Shown piece after piece: positions 1-9,476 of a stretch of 64,000 nt of DNA. Numbering within the stretch: the stretch's first letter is position 1; the number at the start of each line of letters is the position of its first letter. The notes under the pieces were generated by a model that saw only the letters and a program-made list of their open reading frames with translations, ran no database searches and was not told the DNA's origin. Origin of the DNA: Flavobacteriales bacterium (GTDB lineage: Bacteria; Bacteroidota; Bacteroidia; NS11-12g; UBA9320). The position numbers and the translations under genes were made by a program. The stretch is taken from NCBI GenBank assembly GCA_020635455.1, contig JACJZT010000003.1, positions 248,001 to 312,000 on the forward strand. The letters run 5' to 3'.

Positions 1-1463
1 TATGCCTTCTGACCCAGGCACAAAACGACATCGATGCACTGCGTTACACCAATAAGAAATTTGGAAGTACAGCAAAATCTATGTCCATTGCAGGAGCAGT
101 TGGAGCTTTGGGTGCAGATATTTCTTCTGCTTCTGTCAACCCTGCAGCACTTGCACAATTTAAAAGAGGGGAATTCAGTATTTCTTTAGGATTTCTGAAC
201 GGCAGCAATAATTCAACCTTTCTGAACAATTCCGTTTCAGACAATACCTTTAAACTCAACATTCCCAATGTAGGACTTGTATTTGCCAACCGCACCTCCG
301 GAAGCAATAAGAAAAAGGGCTGGAAAAATTATAGTTTGGGATTCAATATGGCGAGGGTGGCTGATTTTAACCGTGTGATCAATTACAGTGGAACGAATAC
401 TTCAAGCAGCTTAATGGATTATTTTGCCGAAAGAGCCAATGGCTACAGCATTTCACAAATAAGGGCCACAGATGATGAGTTCGATTTCGGATTCAATTCG
501 AAAACCACTATGGCATGGGAAGCCTATCTTTTCGATTCGGTTGGCGACAAAAGGTATGCTGCTAACGCAAACCCGATCTTGCACGATATATACCAAAAGG
601 AGATCCTTCAGCAAAGCGGTGGAATGAATGAATTTAATTTCTCATTGGCGGGAAATTACAACCATTTGATCTACCTGGGTGCAACGATTAGTTATACCAA
701 TGTTAACTTTAAAGAGATCAGACGACATTCGGAAAAAAATGATCCAAGAGTTACCGACCCATTTTCGATGAATAACTTTACGTATTCCGAAAGCCTTAAA
801 ACAACAGGGGGTGGATTTTCGGGCAGACTTGGCATGGTTATCAGAACCAGCGATTTTCTCAGGCTTGGACTGAGTTTGCAAACGCCCCAGATCTTAAATC
901 TTGAAGACAATTACGATTTTGGGATCGTTTCTCAGATCAACGATGGTACGACATTTGATTTTGAAAGCAAAGAAGGCAGCTATTCATACAGCTTGCTGGT
1001 ACCGGGACGATATACGGCAAGTGCTACGGGTATCATCGGTAAATATGGTTTTATCACAGGTGACATCGAAACCGTTGACTATTCGTCCATGCGCCTTCGA
1101 TCGGATGATAAAAACCCTGCGATGGAAACAGCAAATGATCTGATCCGAAGTAAATATACGTCGGCCATAAATTACAGACTTGGAGCAGAAATAGTGCTCG
1201 ACGATATACGCCTGCGTGGAGGTTATGCAAACTACGGATCTCCACTTAAAGACGTTGAGAGTTCAAAAAACAACTCTGAATTTATTACCGGAGGGATCGG
1301 CTTAAAGACAGAATACTGGGCGCTTGATCTAGGTATTGTACATCAAAGATTGAGAGACATTCACCAACCCTATGTTTTAAATAACAATTCTGTGCCTGCT
1401 GTATACGCTGACAATTTTTTTAAAGCCAACTCAGTGGTGATTTCCCTGATCAGCAAATTTTAG
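1..1463 (+). CDS. FadL/OmpP1-family outer-membrane porin, 5' end missing
   Basis: The reading frame is open from the window edge (about base 3) to the stop at 1463, so the first in-frame ATG at 81 is internal. The first visible residues (LLTQAQNDIDALRYTNKKFG) look like the end of a signal peptide followed by the mature N-terminus. The motif AGAVGALGADISSASVNPAA is typical of the Bacteroidota OmpP1/FadL family, whose 14-strand barrels pass hydrophobic compounds across the outer membrane. The rest alternates polar and aromatic residues and ends in Phe (VVISLISKF), as barrel proteins do. The substrate cannot be inferred. The gene faces convergently into ridA. Confidence 0.8.
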   Translation, partial: CLLTQAQNDIDALRYTNKKFGSTAKSMSIAGAVGALGADISSASVNPAALAQFKRGEFSISLGFLNGSNNSTFLNNSVSDNTFKLNIPNVGLVFANRTSGSNKKKGWKNYSLGFNMARVADFNRVINYSGTNTSSSLMDYFAERANGYSISQIRATDDEFDFGFNSKTTMAWEAYLFDSVGDKRYAANANPILHDIYQKEILQQSGGMNEFNFSLAGNYNHLIYLGATISYTNVNFKEIRRHSEKNDPRVTDPFSMNNFTYSESLKTTGGGFSGRLGMVIRTSDFLRLGLSLQTPQILNLEDNYDFGIVSQINDGTTFDFESKEGSYSYSLLVPGRYTASATGIIGKYGFITGDIETVDYSSMRLRSDDKNPAMETANDLIRSKYTSAINYRLGAEIVLDDIRLRGGYANYGSPLKDVESSKNNSEFITGGIGLKTEYWALDLGIVHQRLRDIHQPYVLNNNSVPAVYADNFFKANSVVISLISKF

Positions 1464-1473
1464 GTATGGATAT

Positions 1474-1854
1474 CTATAAAGAAGCGATAACGGAAATTTC
1501 TACATTGGCCCCTTTAGGTAAGGCGCTAACCTGAACCGTTTCCCTTGCAGGAAAATCAGAACTGAAATAGGTACCATACACTTCGTTGATTCGGGCAAAA
1601 TTACCAAGGTCCGTAACAAAAATTGAAGATTTTAAAATGTTGCCGTAATCCATTCCGGCTGCCTTTAGAACCTCTCCCATATTTTCCATTACTTTCCTGG
1701 TTTCAGACTCTATGTCGTGTTGTATCATACTTCCGGTTTGTGCATCCAGAGCAATTACTCCTGAAACGTAAAGAGTGCTTCCTTTTAATACTGCCTGAGA
1801 ATAGGGACCAATAGGTTCAGGAGCCTGTGACGTATTTATGATCGATCTTTCCAT
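1474..1854 (-). CDS. ridA: RidA family reactive intermediate/imine deaminase
   Basis: The 126-aa product has the normal length of the YjgF/YER057c/UK114 (RidA) family, cytosolic trimers that hydrolyse reactive enamine/imine intermediates made by PLP enzymes. Recognisable family segments are the N-terminal APEPIGPYSQAV, the central LYVSGVIALDAQTG, and the C-terminal FPARETVQVSALPKGANVEI, which includes the conserved Arg near residue 104. The ATG start agrees with the family N-terminus. It lies 56 bp downstream of prfA on the same strand and may be co-transcribed with it. Confidence 0.9.
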   Translation of the reverse strand: MERSIINTSQAPEPIGPYSQAVLKGSTLYVSGVIALDAQTGSMIQHDIESETRKVMENMGEVLKAAGMDYGNILKSSIFVTDLGNFARINEVYGTYFSSDFPARETVQVSALPKGANVEISVIASL

Positions 1855-1910
1855 GTTTGTTTTTATAATGTGGTGTAATTCGGTTCTGATAATTTTTACT
1901 CAAAACAGGT

Positions 1911-2984
1911 TTAGGCCATTCCTCCTTCTTTCATTCTTTCAGCGTTTTCGGCAAGCTGCAACTGATCAATGATTTCCTGAATATCCCCATTCATTATTTC
2001 AGGTAAATTATAAAGGGTCAACCCTATCCTGTGATCCGTAACCCTGCCCTGAGGGTAGTTATAGGTTCGTATTTTGGCGCTTCTGTCGCCTGTACTTACC
2101 ATAGTTTTTCTTTTGCCGGCTATGGCTTCTTCATGCTTTCTTACTTCTTCCTCATAAAGTTTCGAACGAAGCATACCCATAGCCTTTTCCCTGTTTTTCA
2201 ACTGGGTGCGTTCCGTTTGACATACTACCACAACTCCGGTAGGAATATGAGTTAGCATGACCTTGGTCTCTACCTTATTTACATTTTGTCCGCCCGCACC
2301 TCCGGATCTCGAGGTTTCCATTTTAACATCCGCAGGGTTGAGGTAGAAGTCAACTTCCTCGGCTTCAGGCAATACCGCCACTGTAGCAGCAGAAGTATGA
2401 ACTCTTCCGGATGCTTCTGTTTCAGGTACCCTTTGAACACGATGAACACCGCTTTCGAATTTCAGAGTGCCATAAACATCCTTTCCGCTGACCTCCACAA
2501 CCACTTCCTTATAACCACCGGCAGAACCTTCATTTTCATCAAGGATGGAACTTTGCCAACCTTTTTTCTCAAAATATTTAAGATACATCCTGAGCAGGTC
2601 TCCTGAAAAAATGCTTGCTTCATCGCCGCCTGTTCCACCTCTGATCTCAAGAATGGCATTTTTGGCATCTTCCGGATCCTTTGGAATCAAGCGTGTACGA
2701 ATGGTGTGTTCAAGTTTTTCCTGACTTTCGGTTAAGGTATCTAATTCGGCCTTGGCCAGTTCGCGCAGTTCTTCGTCTTTTTCTTCGCTTAATATTTGTT
2801 TTGCCTCCCTGAGATCCCTTATTACCAATTTATAGGTTTGATACAAATCATCGATCTCTTTAAGGTCGGAATATTCCCGGTTCAAATTCGTGAACCGTTT
2901 CATGTCGTCCATGGTATCCGGGCTGCTTAACAAAAGTTCAACCTCCTTAAAACGTGCATGAATGGCCTCCAGTTTATCTAACAT
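1911..2984 (-). CDS. prfA: Peptide chain release factor 1 (RF1)
   Basis: RF1 recognises UAA/UAG in the ribosomal A site and triggers peptide release. The protein carries the catalytic GGQ at about residues 231-233 (SGGAGGQNVNKVET) and PET at about 187-189, matching the RF1 PxT anticodon-like tripeptide rather than the RF2 SPF. The start is the ATG at 2984 (MLDKLEAI), giving 357 aa, close to the usual 360. A TTG four codons upstream overlaps the -7 promoter box and is rejected. A good promoter lies just 9 nt before the ATG. Confidence 0.95.
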   Translation of the reverse strand: MLDKLEAIHARFKEVELLLSSPDTMDDMKRFTNLNREYSDLKEIDDLYQTYKLVIRDLREAKQILSEEKDEELRELAKAELDTLTESQEKLEHTIRTRLIPKDPEDAKNAILEIRGGTGGDEASIFSGDLLRMYLKYFEKKGWQSSILDENEGSAGGYKEVVVEVSGKDVYGTLKFESGVHRVQRVPETEASGRVHTSAATVAVLPEAEEVDFYLNPADVKMETSRSGGAGGQNVNKVETKVMLTHIPTGVVVVCQTERTQLKNREKAMGMLRSKLYEEEVRKHEEAIAGKRKTMVSTGDRSAKIRTYNYPQGRVTDHRIGLTLYNLPEIMNGDIQEIIDQLQLAENAERMKEGGMA

Positions 2985-2993
2985 AAATAGCCG

Positions 2994-3022
2994 CAAAGAT
3001 AATTTTATTTAACAGAGTTCAA
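2994..3022 (-). promoter_or_regulatory. Bacteroidota-type promoter of prfA
   Basis: Reading the minus strand, TTG (3022-3020) is followed after 18 nt by TATCTTTG (3001-2994), an exact match to the Bacteroidota -7 consensus TAnnTTTG. The -7 box ends 9 nt before the prfA ATG, so the leader would be only a few nucleotides long. Confidence 0.6.
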
Positions 3023-3048
3023 GCCGGAAGCCTGTTCAAGTTTTACCT

Positions 3049-3075
3049 AAAAAAAAATCCTTCGATCCGGAAGAT
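3049..3075 (-). terminator. Rho-independent terminator after the lpxH operon
   Basis: On the minus strand an imperfect 8-bp stem (ATCTTCCG with CGAAGGAT, one wobble and one mismatch) begins at the stop codon of the 3075-3899 gene and is followed by nine T. It would separate the lpxH operon from prfA. Confidence 0.45.
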
Positions 3076-3899
3076 CACTTTATTTCGAATAGTTCGATCC
3101 TGTTTTCAAGATATTTATACAAGGTCTTTTCCTCAACCCGAATTCCAAGAATGGACTGATCGGGATCCTTCAGATATTCCCTGAACAAAAGTGTGTTTTC
3201 AAAAGTGGAAGGATTGTATAGAAAAAGGTTTGAACCGGAGGCATACATAACAGAACCCTTTTTTACCTGAAAGGTGCCGAATGAGTCAAGATGAATGTTT
3301 TTAAGGTAGTTGCCTAGTATATCGAAAACATAAAGTTCCCCTGCATTTCCCTTTAAATAAACATTTTGGCCGTCCTCTTCCATCAATTCAGGTTGCAGAG
3401 TGTGATCAAGAATGGCAGATAAATTTATGGATTCACTTGTAATTTCGCCTGATTTGGTTGCCTTTTTAAGTTTAAAATTATCCGGATCAAAAAACCAGAA
3501 CCCATTGTCGTAGGAGCGGCATATCACCTGAATGTTGCTTATGTAAAATTCTTTGAACAAGTCTGTTTCACCCCGGTAATTGAGCATGTTGTCGAAATAA
3601 ACGATTTTGTTCTGATCCTTGAACAAAACGTAAAGTTCCATTGGGTTACCGGCATCAATAAAGGATGCATTTCCCAAAACCTTAAAATTAGCCTCCGTGA
3701 TCTTTTTGCCATTTCTATCAAACTTTTGAATATCGTTTTTGAAGGTTATGGCAAATACATTCCCGAACTTATCGGTAGTAAAGAACTTAAATCTTCCTTC
3801 AATTACATGATCGGGCGGGATCTCCGCCTTGTAAATAAAAGAGCTTAAGGTAAGCACCAACAAAATCAGACCCGACTTTATTAAGGACTTAATCTTCAT
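3075..3899 (-). CDS. Exported protein of unknown function, propeller-like
   Basis: This 274-aa protein has an N-terminal hydrophobic signal segment (about residues 9-24, SGLILLVLTLSSFIY) without a lipobox. The rest is a series of short beta-rich stretches with repeated F/Y-x-N-L-x-Y patterns (YFDNMLNYRGE, VFDILGNYLKNI, LYNPSTFENT). This resembles a partial six-bladed propeller (NHL or 6-bladed TolB-like) of the kind found beside envelope genes in Bacteroidota; that assignment is inference from pattern only. Its start overlaps the end of lpxH by 11 bp, implying translational coupling. Confidence 0.6.
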   Translation of the reverse strand: MKIKSLIKSGLILLVLTLSSFIYKAEIPPDHVIEGRFKFFTTDKFGNVFAITFKNDIQKFDRNGKKITEANFKVLGNASFIDAGNPMELYVLFKDQNKIVYFDNMLNYRGETDLFKEFYISNIQVICRSYDNGFWFFDPDNFKLKKATKSGEITSESINLSAILDHTLQPELMEEDGQNVYLKGNAGELYVFDILGNYLKNIHLDSFGTFQVKKGSVMYASGSNLFLYNPSTFENTLLFREYLKDPDQSILGIRVEEKTLYKYLENRIELFEIK

Positions 3900-4632
3900 A
3901 CGTTTTCAATACAAGATCTGTGCCATCAAAAACTGCGTAGGTGTTGTATTTCAACCAATCACCAAGATTTATATAGCGATGTCCGGGTTTCACTTCAACA
4001 TCCAAAGGCAAATGCCTGTGGCCAAAGATCATATAATCATACGTTTGTGTTTCAAGCATATCTTCACAATACTGAAACAACCATTCCTTTTTCAGGTTTA
4101 TTGAAGTATCTTCAACATATCCCTGTGCTGCTCTGCTTCTTGCTGAAAAAAATCGCGCAAGTCCAATACCAATGGAAGGATGTAAAAAGGCAAAAAGCCT
4201 TTGACATATTTTGCTTCGGAACACCTTCTTCAGAAGTTTATACGCTTTATCCCCATCTCCCAAACCATCACCGTGATGTAAATAAAACTTCTTTCCATTT
4301 TTTTGAAAGATGTAATCATTATCGTGAATTTCGGCATTGAATTCTTTCTCGAAGTATCCAAACATCCACATATCATGATTTCCTTTAAAAAAATGAATTT
4401 TTACACCCTTGTCTGCATAGTCGGCAATGATACCGAACAAACGACTGTATCCTTTAGGAATGACGTATTTGTATTCGAACCAGAAATCAAAAACATCGCC
4501 AAGAAAATATATTTCATCAACTTCTCCTCTGAAAGATTCCAGCCATCGTACAAGACGTTTTTCCCTTTGCAAACTATTCGGTCCTTCAGGGACTCCAAGA
4601 TGAAAATCGGATGCAAATAAAATTTTACTCAC
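3889..4632 (-). CDS. lpxH: UDP-2,3-diacylglucosamine diphosphatase LpxH family
   Basis: This calcineurin-like metallophosphoesterase hydrolyses UDP-2,3-diacylglucosamine to lipid X in lipid A synthesis at the inner face of the inner membrane. Metal-site motifs appear in order: DFHLG (D9, H11), GDVFDFW, GNHD, HHGDG and GHRH. The size (247 aa) fits LpxH. The start is a GTG at 4632, immediately downstream of a TAAGTTTG -7 box, so the message is probably leaderless. A LpxH2-type paralogue with a different substrate is possible, since Bacteroidota often carry more than one copy. Confidence 0.85.
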   Translation of the reverse strand: MSKILFASDFHLGVPEGPNSLQREKRLVRWLESFRGEVDEIYFLGDVFDFWFEYKYVIPKGYSRLFGIIADYADKGVKIHFFKGNHDMWMFGYFEKEFNAEIHDNDYIFQKNGKKFYLHHGDGLGDGDKAYKLLKKVFRSKICQRLFAFLHPSIGIGLARFFSARSRAAQGYVEDTSINLKKEWLFQYCEDMLETQTYDYMIFGHRHLPLDVEVKPGHRYINLGDWLKYNTYAVFDGTDLVLKTYED

Positions 4633-4637
4633 TGCTG

Positions 4638-4645
4638 CAAACTTA
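4638..4645 (-). promoter_or_regulatory. -7 box of lpxH
   Basis: TAAGTTTG on the minus strand fits TAnnTTTG and ends 5 nt before the GTG start of lpxH. I see no clear -33 TTG at the right spacing. Confidence 0.4.
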
Positions 4646-4651
4646 ATTCAT

Positions 4652-4682
4652 TTTGTTAGTTTGAGAGTTAGAATTATTTTCG
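4652..4682 (+). promoter_or_regulatory. Promoter of the Gly-rich lipoprotein gene
   Basis: TTTG (4652-4655), 19 nt, then TATTTTCG (4675-4682), one mismatch from TAnnTTTG. It ends 7 nt before the ATG at 4690. It is divergent from, and abuts, the lpxH -7 box. Confidence 0.45.
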
Positions 4683-4689
4683 CGGCCAA

Positions 4690-5262
4690 ATGAAAAAAAC
4701 TCATCTGATCTTCGCTTTTGGTTTTACCCTTCTTGCCTTTTTAAGCGCTTGTAATAAATCATCGGACACTCCGGCACCTTCTACTACAGACACCACCAAG
4801 GGCGGGGGTGGAAACGGAGGCGGCGGCGGAGGAGGAAATTCTGAAACAGGAACAAATCTAAATCCTGATTTTTCTTTTTATTTTGGAAGCACCAAGATCG
4901 TTTTATCCAAACTTCAGGCGGATTACGGTGCAAAAACGTATATGACAGGGTTTGACCTGAATGACAATTTCATTCTGGATCTTGCCATGCCTGCAGCCAA
5001 AAATGTTGTTGCCGGAAATAAAACTTTTTCTATTGAAAATGATCAATACACAGGTATGGGTCTTTTTATCGACGATCAGGATCAGAAATGGTATTTTGAG
5101 GGAGGAACCATAAACATTACCAAAAACTCCGCAAATACAATGTCGGGAACCTTCACATCAAAGGCCATCCTTTTGGATTTCACAACTCCTTCAGACCCTC
5201 AGCGTCTTGATTCGGTTGAGATCAAATCCGGAGTGTTTAACAACATCAAGGTAAAAGGTTAA
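4690..5262 (+). CDS. Lipoprotein with poly-glycine linker, unknown function
   Basis: This 190-aa protein has a signal peptide ending in the lipobox FLSAC (Cys21). A low-complexity tether follows (Ser/Thr/Pro, then two runs of Gly at about residues 38-50). The remaining 140 residues form one beta-rich domain that I cannot assign to a family. The architecture fits a lipid-anchored envelope protein held away from the membrane by a flexible spacer. It is convergent with polA, with two bases between the stop codons. Confidence 0.75.
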   Translation: MKKTHLIFAFGFTLLAFLSACNKSSDTPAPSTTDTTKGGGGNGGGGGGGNSETGTNLNPDFSFYFGSTKIVLSKLQADYGAKTYMTGFDLNDNFILDLAMPAAKNVVAGNKTFSIENDQYTGMGLFIDDQDQKWYFEGGTINITKNSANTMSGTFTSKAILLDFTTPSDPQRLDSVEIKSGVFNNIKVKG

Positions 5263-5264
5263 TT

Positions 5265-8057
5265 TTAATGGGCTTCCAGCCAGTTTGAACCACTTCCGGA
5301 TTCTACCAGAACGGGAACTTCAAGTGGCATTGCATTTTCCATTGCTTCCGATATAACGGATTTAACGGCACTCAGCTCGTTCTTCGGAACATCAAATACA
5401 AGTTCATCGTGCACCTGCAGTATCATTTTAGTTTTAAAACCGCCTTCGGATAATTTCCTGTCAACTTCGATCATAGCCAGTTTTATCATATCCGCCGCAC
5501 TTCCCTGAATGGGTGCGTTAATTGCATTTCTTTCAGCAAAACCCACTACGGTCCGATTATTACTCGTTATATCGCGAATGTAACGGCGTCTTCCCGTGAG
5601 GGTTTTCACAAAACCATGTTCCCTGCAGAAATTTATGGTCTCATCCATGTATTTTTTGATGTTACCGAATTGGTCAAAGTAGTTGTCGATGATCTCCTTT
5701 GCCTCCGACCTGCTTATTCCGACTCTCTGCGACAGTCCAAAAGCCGATATACCGTATATGATCCCAAAATTAACCGTTTTTGCCTTTCGCCGCATTTCTC
5801 CGTCTACCTTTTCAATAGGCACATTCCATACCTTGGAGGCAGTTGCAGTGTGAATATCAAGCCCTTTTTGAAAAGCATCCAGCATTCCGGGATCTTTACT
5901 TATGGAAGCTATAATCCTGAGTTCAATTTGAGAATAATCACAGCTTAAAAGAACATGATCTGCATCACGCGGAATAAAAGCCTTTCGTATTTCTCTTCCT
6001 TTTTCGGTTCGAATGGGTATGTTTTGCAGATTCGGGCTATTGCTGCTCAATCGTCCGGTGGCAGCCACAGCCTGATTATAGGAAGTGTGAACTCTGCCTG
6101 TAAGTGGATGAATAAGTTGTGGCAGAGCGTCTACATACGTCGACTTTAGTTTCTGAATCTGTCTGAAATCCAATACTTTTTGTGGCAAAGGGTGCTTGTC
6201 AACCAGCAGACTTAAGATCTCTTCCCCGGTTTGATACTGGCCGGTCTTGGTTTTTTTTGCCTTATCATCCAGTTTAAGATTGTCGAACAGGATCTCTCCA
6301 AGTTGTTTCGGACTTGCAATGTTGAACTTTACACCTGCCAATTCATAGATCTCATTTTCAACCTCAACCGATTCTTTTGATAACTGTTCTGAAAATTCAT
6401 TCAATGCAGGCACGTCGATCTTGACACCTTCTTTCTCCATACCTGCCAACACCGGGATCAATGGCATTTCAATGTTCCGGAAAACCTCTTCGGTTTCTTC
6501 GGTTTTGAGCATGGGCCCGAATACCCCCGACAACTGAAGCGTTATATCGGCATCTTCGGCAGCATATTCTTTTGCACGTTCAATATCGACTTCTCTGAAG
6601 CCAAGCTGGTCTTTGCCTTTTTTCCCTATCAGTTCAGTTATGGATACGGGTTTATATCCCAGATATTTTTCGGATAAAATATCCATACCGTGTTTTTGAT
6701 CCGGCTCAAGCAGGTAATGAGCGATCATAGTATCAAACAATTCGCCTTTTAAACGAATTCCGTAATTGTCTAAAATAGCCAGATCGTATTTTATGTTTTG
6801 TGCGGTCTTACCAATCCTTTCATCCTCAAAGAAGGGCTTAAAGCGGCTGAACAGTTTTTGTGCATTTTCTCTTTCGGAAGGAAATGGCACGTACCAGGCT
6901 TCACCGGGTTTGAAGGAGATCGATAATCCAACGATCTCTGCAACAAGAACATCCAGACCTGTTGTTTCCGTATCAAAACAAAAATGATCGCAGGAAATGA
7001 GTTCAATGATGAGTTTTTTTAGTTCTTCCTCTGAGTCGGCCAGTTTATAAGTATGCTTAACATCAGAAATATTCTTCAATTCCGTACCAAACTCCGGAAC
7101 TATTGCCTTTTGATTCGCATCAGAATCGCCGAACAAATCCATTTGTGCACCTTCTGTTGCTTTTTTGCCAACTTGCTGAACAGGAGTTTCTCCCAGGACC
7201 CTTTGAGTAAGGGTTCTGAATTCGAGTTCCGTAAAAATTTCCCTGACCTTATCGGGGTCAGGATCTTCCAAAATGAGCAAATTTTCATCAAACTCAACCG
7301 GAACATTGGTATCTATGGTTGCAAGTTTTTTTGAGAGCAGAGCCTGATCTCCAAATTCTACAAGATTTTCCTGAAGTTTACCCTTGTATAGATTTGTATT
7401 TTTCAAAAGGTTTTCAATAGAATCATGGTCCTGTATCAATTTTTTGGAAGTTTTTTCCCCAACCCCGGGAATTCCCGGAATATTATCGGCTGCATCGCCC
7501 CATAGTCCAAGTATATCGATTACCTGATCAACCCGGTTTATTTCCCATTTTTTCAGCACTTCCGGAATACCCATTATCTCAAATGAGTTTCCAAAACGGG
7601 GCGGTTTGTAAATAAAAATATTCTCATCAACGAGCTGGGCAAAGTCCTTATCCGGAGTCATCATGTAGGTCACAAAACCATTTTTTGACGCCTTTTTTGC
7701 AAGAGTCCCAATCACATCATCCGCTTCATATCCATCAATATTGAACATGGGAATTTTGAAAGCATCTATTACCCTGAAGATCAGGGGAATATTTGCCTTT
7801 AAATCCTCTGGCATGGCTTCCCTGTGAGCTTTATAGTCGGCAAATTCCTTATGTCTTTCCGTAGGGGCTGCCGTATCAAAACTGATCCCGATATGGGTTG
7901 GCTTTTCCCGCTTTATTACATCCAGCAATGTATTTGTAAAACCAAAGGTCGCTGATACATTCAACCCGTAACTGGTGATCCTTGGGTTTTTATTGAAGGC
8001 AAAATAAGCTCTGTAAATCAGAGCCATTCCATCTAAAAGAAACAATTTTTTTTCCAT
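5265..8057 (-). CDS. polA: DNA polymerase I
   Basis: This 930-aa protein has all three PolA domains. The 5'-3' flap exonuclease occupies about 1-290 (MTPDKDFAQLVDE, GLWGDAADNIPGIPGVGEKT). The 3'-5' proofreading domain follows at about 330-520, with the intact FDTETTGLD exonuclease I motif and a C-terminal EDADIT. The polymerase domain has ATGRLSSNSPNLQNIPIRT, DYSQIELRI (motif A) and QVHDELVFDV (motif C). It fills gaps and removes RNA primers during replication and repair. The proofreading carboxylates appear intact, unlike in some thermophile PolA proteins. The ATG start (MEKKLFLLDGMALIYRAYF) matches the family. Confidence 0.97.
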   Translation of the reverse strand: MEKKLFLLDGMALIYRAYFAFNKNPRITSYGLNVSATFGFTNTLLDVIKREKPTHIGISFDTAAPTERHKEFADYKAHREAMPEDLKANIPLIFRVIDAFKIPMFNIDGYEADDVIGTLAKKASKNGFVTYMMTPDKDFAQLVDENIFIYKPPRFGNSFEIMGIPEVLKKWEINRVDQVIDILGLWGDAADNIPGIPGVGEKTSKKLIQDHDSIENLLKNTNLYKGKLQENLVEFGDQALLSKKLATIDTNVPVEFDENLLILEDPDPDKVREIFTELEFRTLTQRVLGETPVQQVGKKATEGAQMDLFGDSDANQKAIVPEFGTELKNISDVKHTYKLADSEEELKKLIIELISCDHFCFDTETTGLDVLVAEIVGLSISFKPGEAWYVPFPSERENAQKLFSRFKPFFEDERIGKTAQNIKYDLAILDNYGIRLKGELFDTMIAHYLLEPDQKHGMDILSEKYLGYKPVSITELIGKKGKDQLGFREVDIERAKEYAAEDADITLQLSGVFGPMLKTEETEEVFRNIEMPLIPVLAGMEKEGVKIDVPALNEFSEQLSKESVEVENEIYELAGVKFNIASPKQLGEILFDNLKLDDKAKKTKTGQYQTGEEILSLLVDKHPLPQKVLDFRQIQKLKSTYVDALPQLIHPLTGRVHTSYNQAVAATGRLSSNSPNLQNIPIRTEKGREIRKAFIPRDADHVLLSCDYSQIELRIIASISKDPGMLDAFQKGLDIHTATASKVWNVPIEKVDGEMRRKAKTVNFGIIYGISAFGLSQRVGISRSEAKEIIDNYFDQFGNIKKYMDETINFCREHGFVKTLTGRRRYIRDITSNNRTVVGFAERNAINAPIQGSAADMIKLAMIEVDRKLSEGGFKTKMILQVHDELVFDVPKNELSAVKSVISEAMENAMPLEVPVLVESGSGSNWLEAH

Positions 8058-8181
8058 TTTTATGAATGGTAAAATTAAGTATTATTCTTTAAAAACTAAG
8101 TCCTGTCAAGGTATCAAATCCTTAGTATCTATTGTTTAATTAATTTAATTACCGGGTGTAAGTCCTTGCATGATTTGTTCT

Positions 8182-8189
8182 TAAATTTG
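8182..8189 (+). promoter_or_regulatory. -7 box of ribE-rsmI
   Basis: TAAATTTG, an exact TAnnTTTG match, ends 5 nt before the ribE ATG, predicting a leaderless message. No convincing -33 box and no FMN riboswitch-like leader fits in this arrangement. Confidence 0.45.
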
Positions 8190-8194
8190 TCGAC

Positions 8195-8776
8195 ATGTTT
8201 ACCGGGATCATAGAATGCATGGGTGAAGTTGTTTCTGTACAGGAAGAAGGAAACAATAAAACTTTCATTGTCCGGTCTTCCATCGGCAATGAATTAAAGG
8301 TTGACCAAAGTGTTGCCCACGATGGTGTTTGCCTTACGGTAACCGGTATTAATGGAAATGAACATACCGTTACGGCAATAGATGAGACCTTGAGCAGAAC
8401 AAATTTAAATTATTGGACAAGAGGTGATAAGATCAACCTTGAAAGATGCCTTGTAATTGGCGGCCGGCTTGATGGACATTGGGTACAGGGACATGTAGAC
8501 TGCACCGGTGAATGTGTGAAGGTCGAGACTAAAAATGGAAGTTATGTTTACACTTTTAAGTATGCCGACCCTCAATACAGAACCATCCCAAAAGGATCCA
8601 TTACCATTAACGGAACCAGTTTGACGGTGGTTGAAAGTGAAATTGGTCGTTTTTCTGTTGCGATAATTCCTTATACTTTTGAAAATACCACCATACAATA
8701 TGTTAAGGCGGGATCGATTGTAAATCTGGAATTTGATGTAGTAGGGAAATGGATAAAAGAATGGATTAAACCATAA
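8195..8776 (+). CDS. ribE: Riboflavin synthase alpha chain
   Basis: The enzyme converts two molecules of 6,7-dimethyl-8-ribityllumazine to riboflavin. The protein (193 aa) contains two tandem lumazine-binding barrels. Each begins with a characteristic segment: MFTGIIECMGEV at residue 1 and LVIGGRLDGHWVQGHVDCTG near 87. The first repeat contains VAHDGVCLTVTGI and the second GSITINGTSLTVV. Its TAA stop overlaps the rsmI ATG by one base, so the two genes are translationally coupled. Confidence 0.95.
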   Translation: MFTGIIECMGEVVSVQEEGNNKTFIVRSSIGNELKVDQSVAHDGVCLTVTGINGNEHTVTAIDETLSRTNLNYWTRGDKINLERCLVIGGRLDGHWVQGHVDCTGECVKVETKNGSYVYTFKYADPQYRTIPKGSITINGTSLTVVESEIGRFSVAIIPYTFENTTIQYVKAGSIVNLEFDVVGKWIKEWIKP

Positions 8777-9459
8777 TGTTAAAAGGAAAACTTACTCTGG
8801 TACCAACACCGATCGGAAATCTTGGTGACATAACCATTCGTGCCATGGATGTATTAAAGTCGTCAGACCTTGTTTTAGCGGAAGACACGCGAACTACCGG
8901 AAAATTATTATCCCTCCTCAACATCAAAAATACTCTGGTAAGTATGCACAAGTTCAATGAACATAAAAAACTTGAAAGCATAATGCAAATGTTTCTCGAA
9001 GGCAAACAGATCGCATATTGTTCGGATGCAGGCACTCCGGGAATTTCAGACCCCGGCTTTTTACTGGTACGAGAATGCCATCGAAACAACATCGATGTTG
9101 AAGCCTTACCTGGAGCAACTGCGTTGATCCCGGCACTCGTTGTAAGTGGTTTGCCTGCCGAAAGGTTTGTGTTTGAAGGATTTTTACCCTTAAAAAAAGG
9201 TTTGCAAACTCGTATGGAAGAACTTGCCGGTGAAAAAAGGACCATGATCTTTTATGAAAGTCCTTTCCGGTTACATAAAACACTCCTTAACTTTATAAAA
9301 TATTTTGGCCCTGAAAGGGAAGCTTGTGTTTGTCGTGAAATAAGCAAAAAATTTGAAGAGCACATCCGGGGAGACCTGAATACTCTGTCGGATTATTTTG
9401 CCCAAAATTCACCGAAAGGAGAAATTGTTCTGGTGGTATCCGGAAGGACTGAAAAATAA
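8776..9459 (+). CDS. rsmI: 16S rRNA (cytidine-2'-O)-methyltransferase RsmI
   Basis: RsmI methylates the ribose of C1402 in 16S rRNA using SAM. The 227-aa product shows the diagnostic N-terminal LVPTPIGNLGDITIRAMDVL, AEDTRTTGKLL, and YCSDAGTPGISDPGFLLV of the tetrapyrrole-methylase-fold family. It ends about 50 residues short of E. coli RsmI, lacking the C-terminal extension, which is common in Bacteroidota. It is coupled to ribE through the shared base of TAATG. Confidence 0.93.
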   Translation: MLKGKLTLVPTPIGNLGDITIRAMDVLKSSDLVLAEDTRTTGKLLSLLNIKNTLVSMHKFNEHKKLESIMQMFLEGKQIAYCSDAGTPGISDPGFLLVRECHRNNIDVEALPGATALIPALVVSGLPAERFVFEGFLPLKKGLQTRMEELAGEKRTMIFYESPFRLHKTLLNFIKYFGPEREACVCREISKKFEEHIRGDLNTLSDYFAQNSPKGEIVLVVSGRTEK

Positions 9460-9476
9460 GTATTTGGTATACTTAG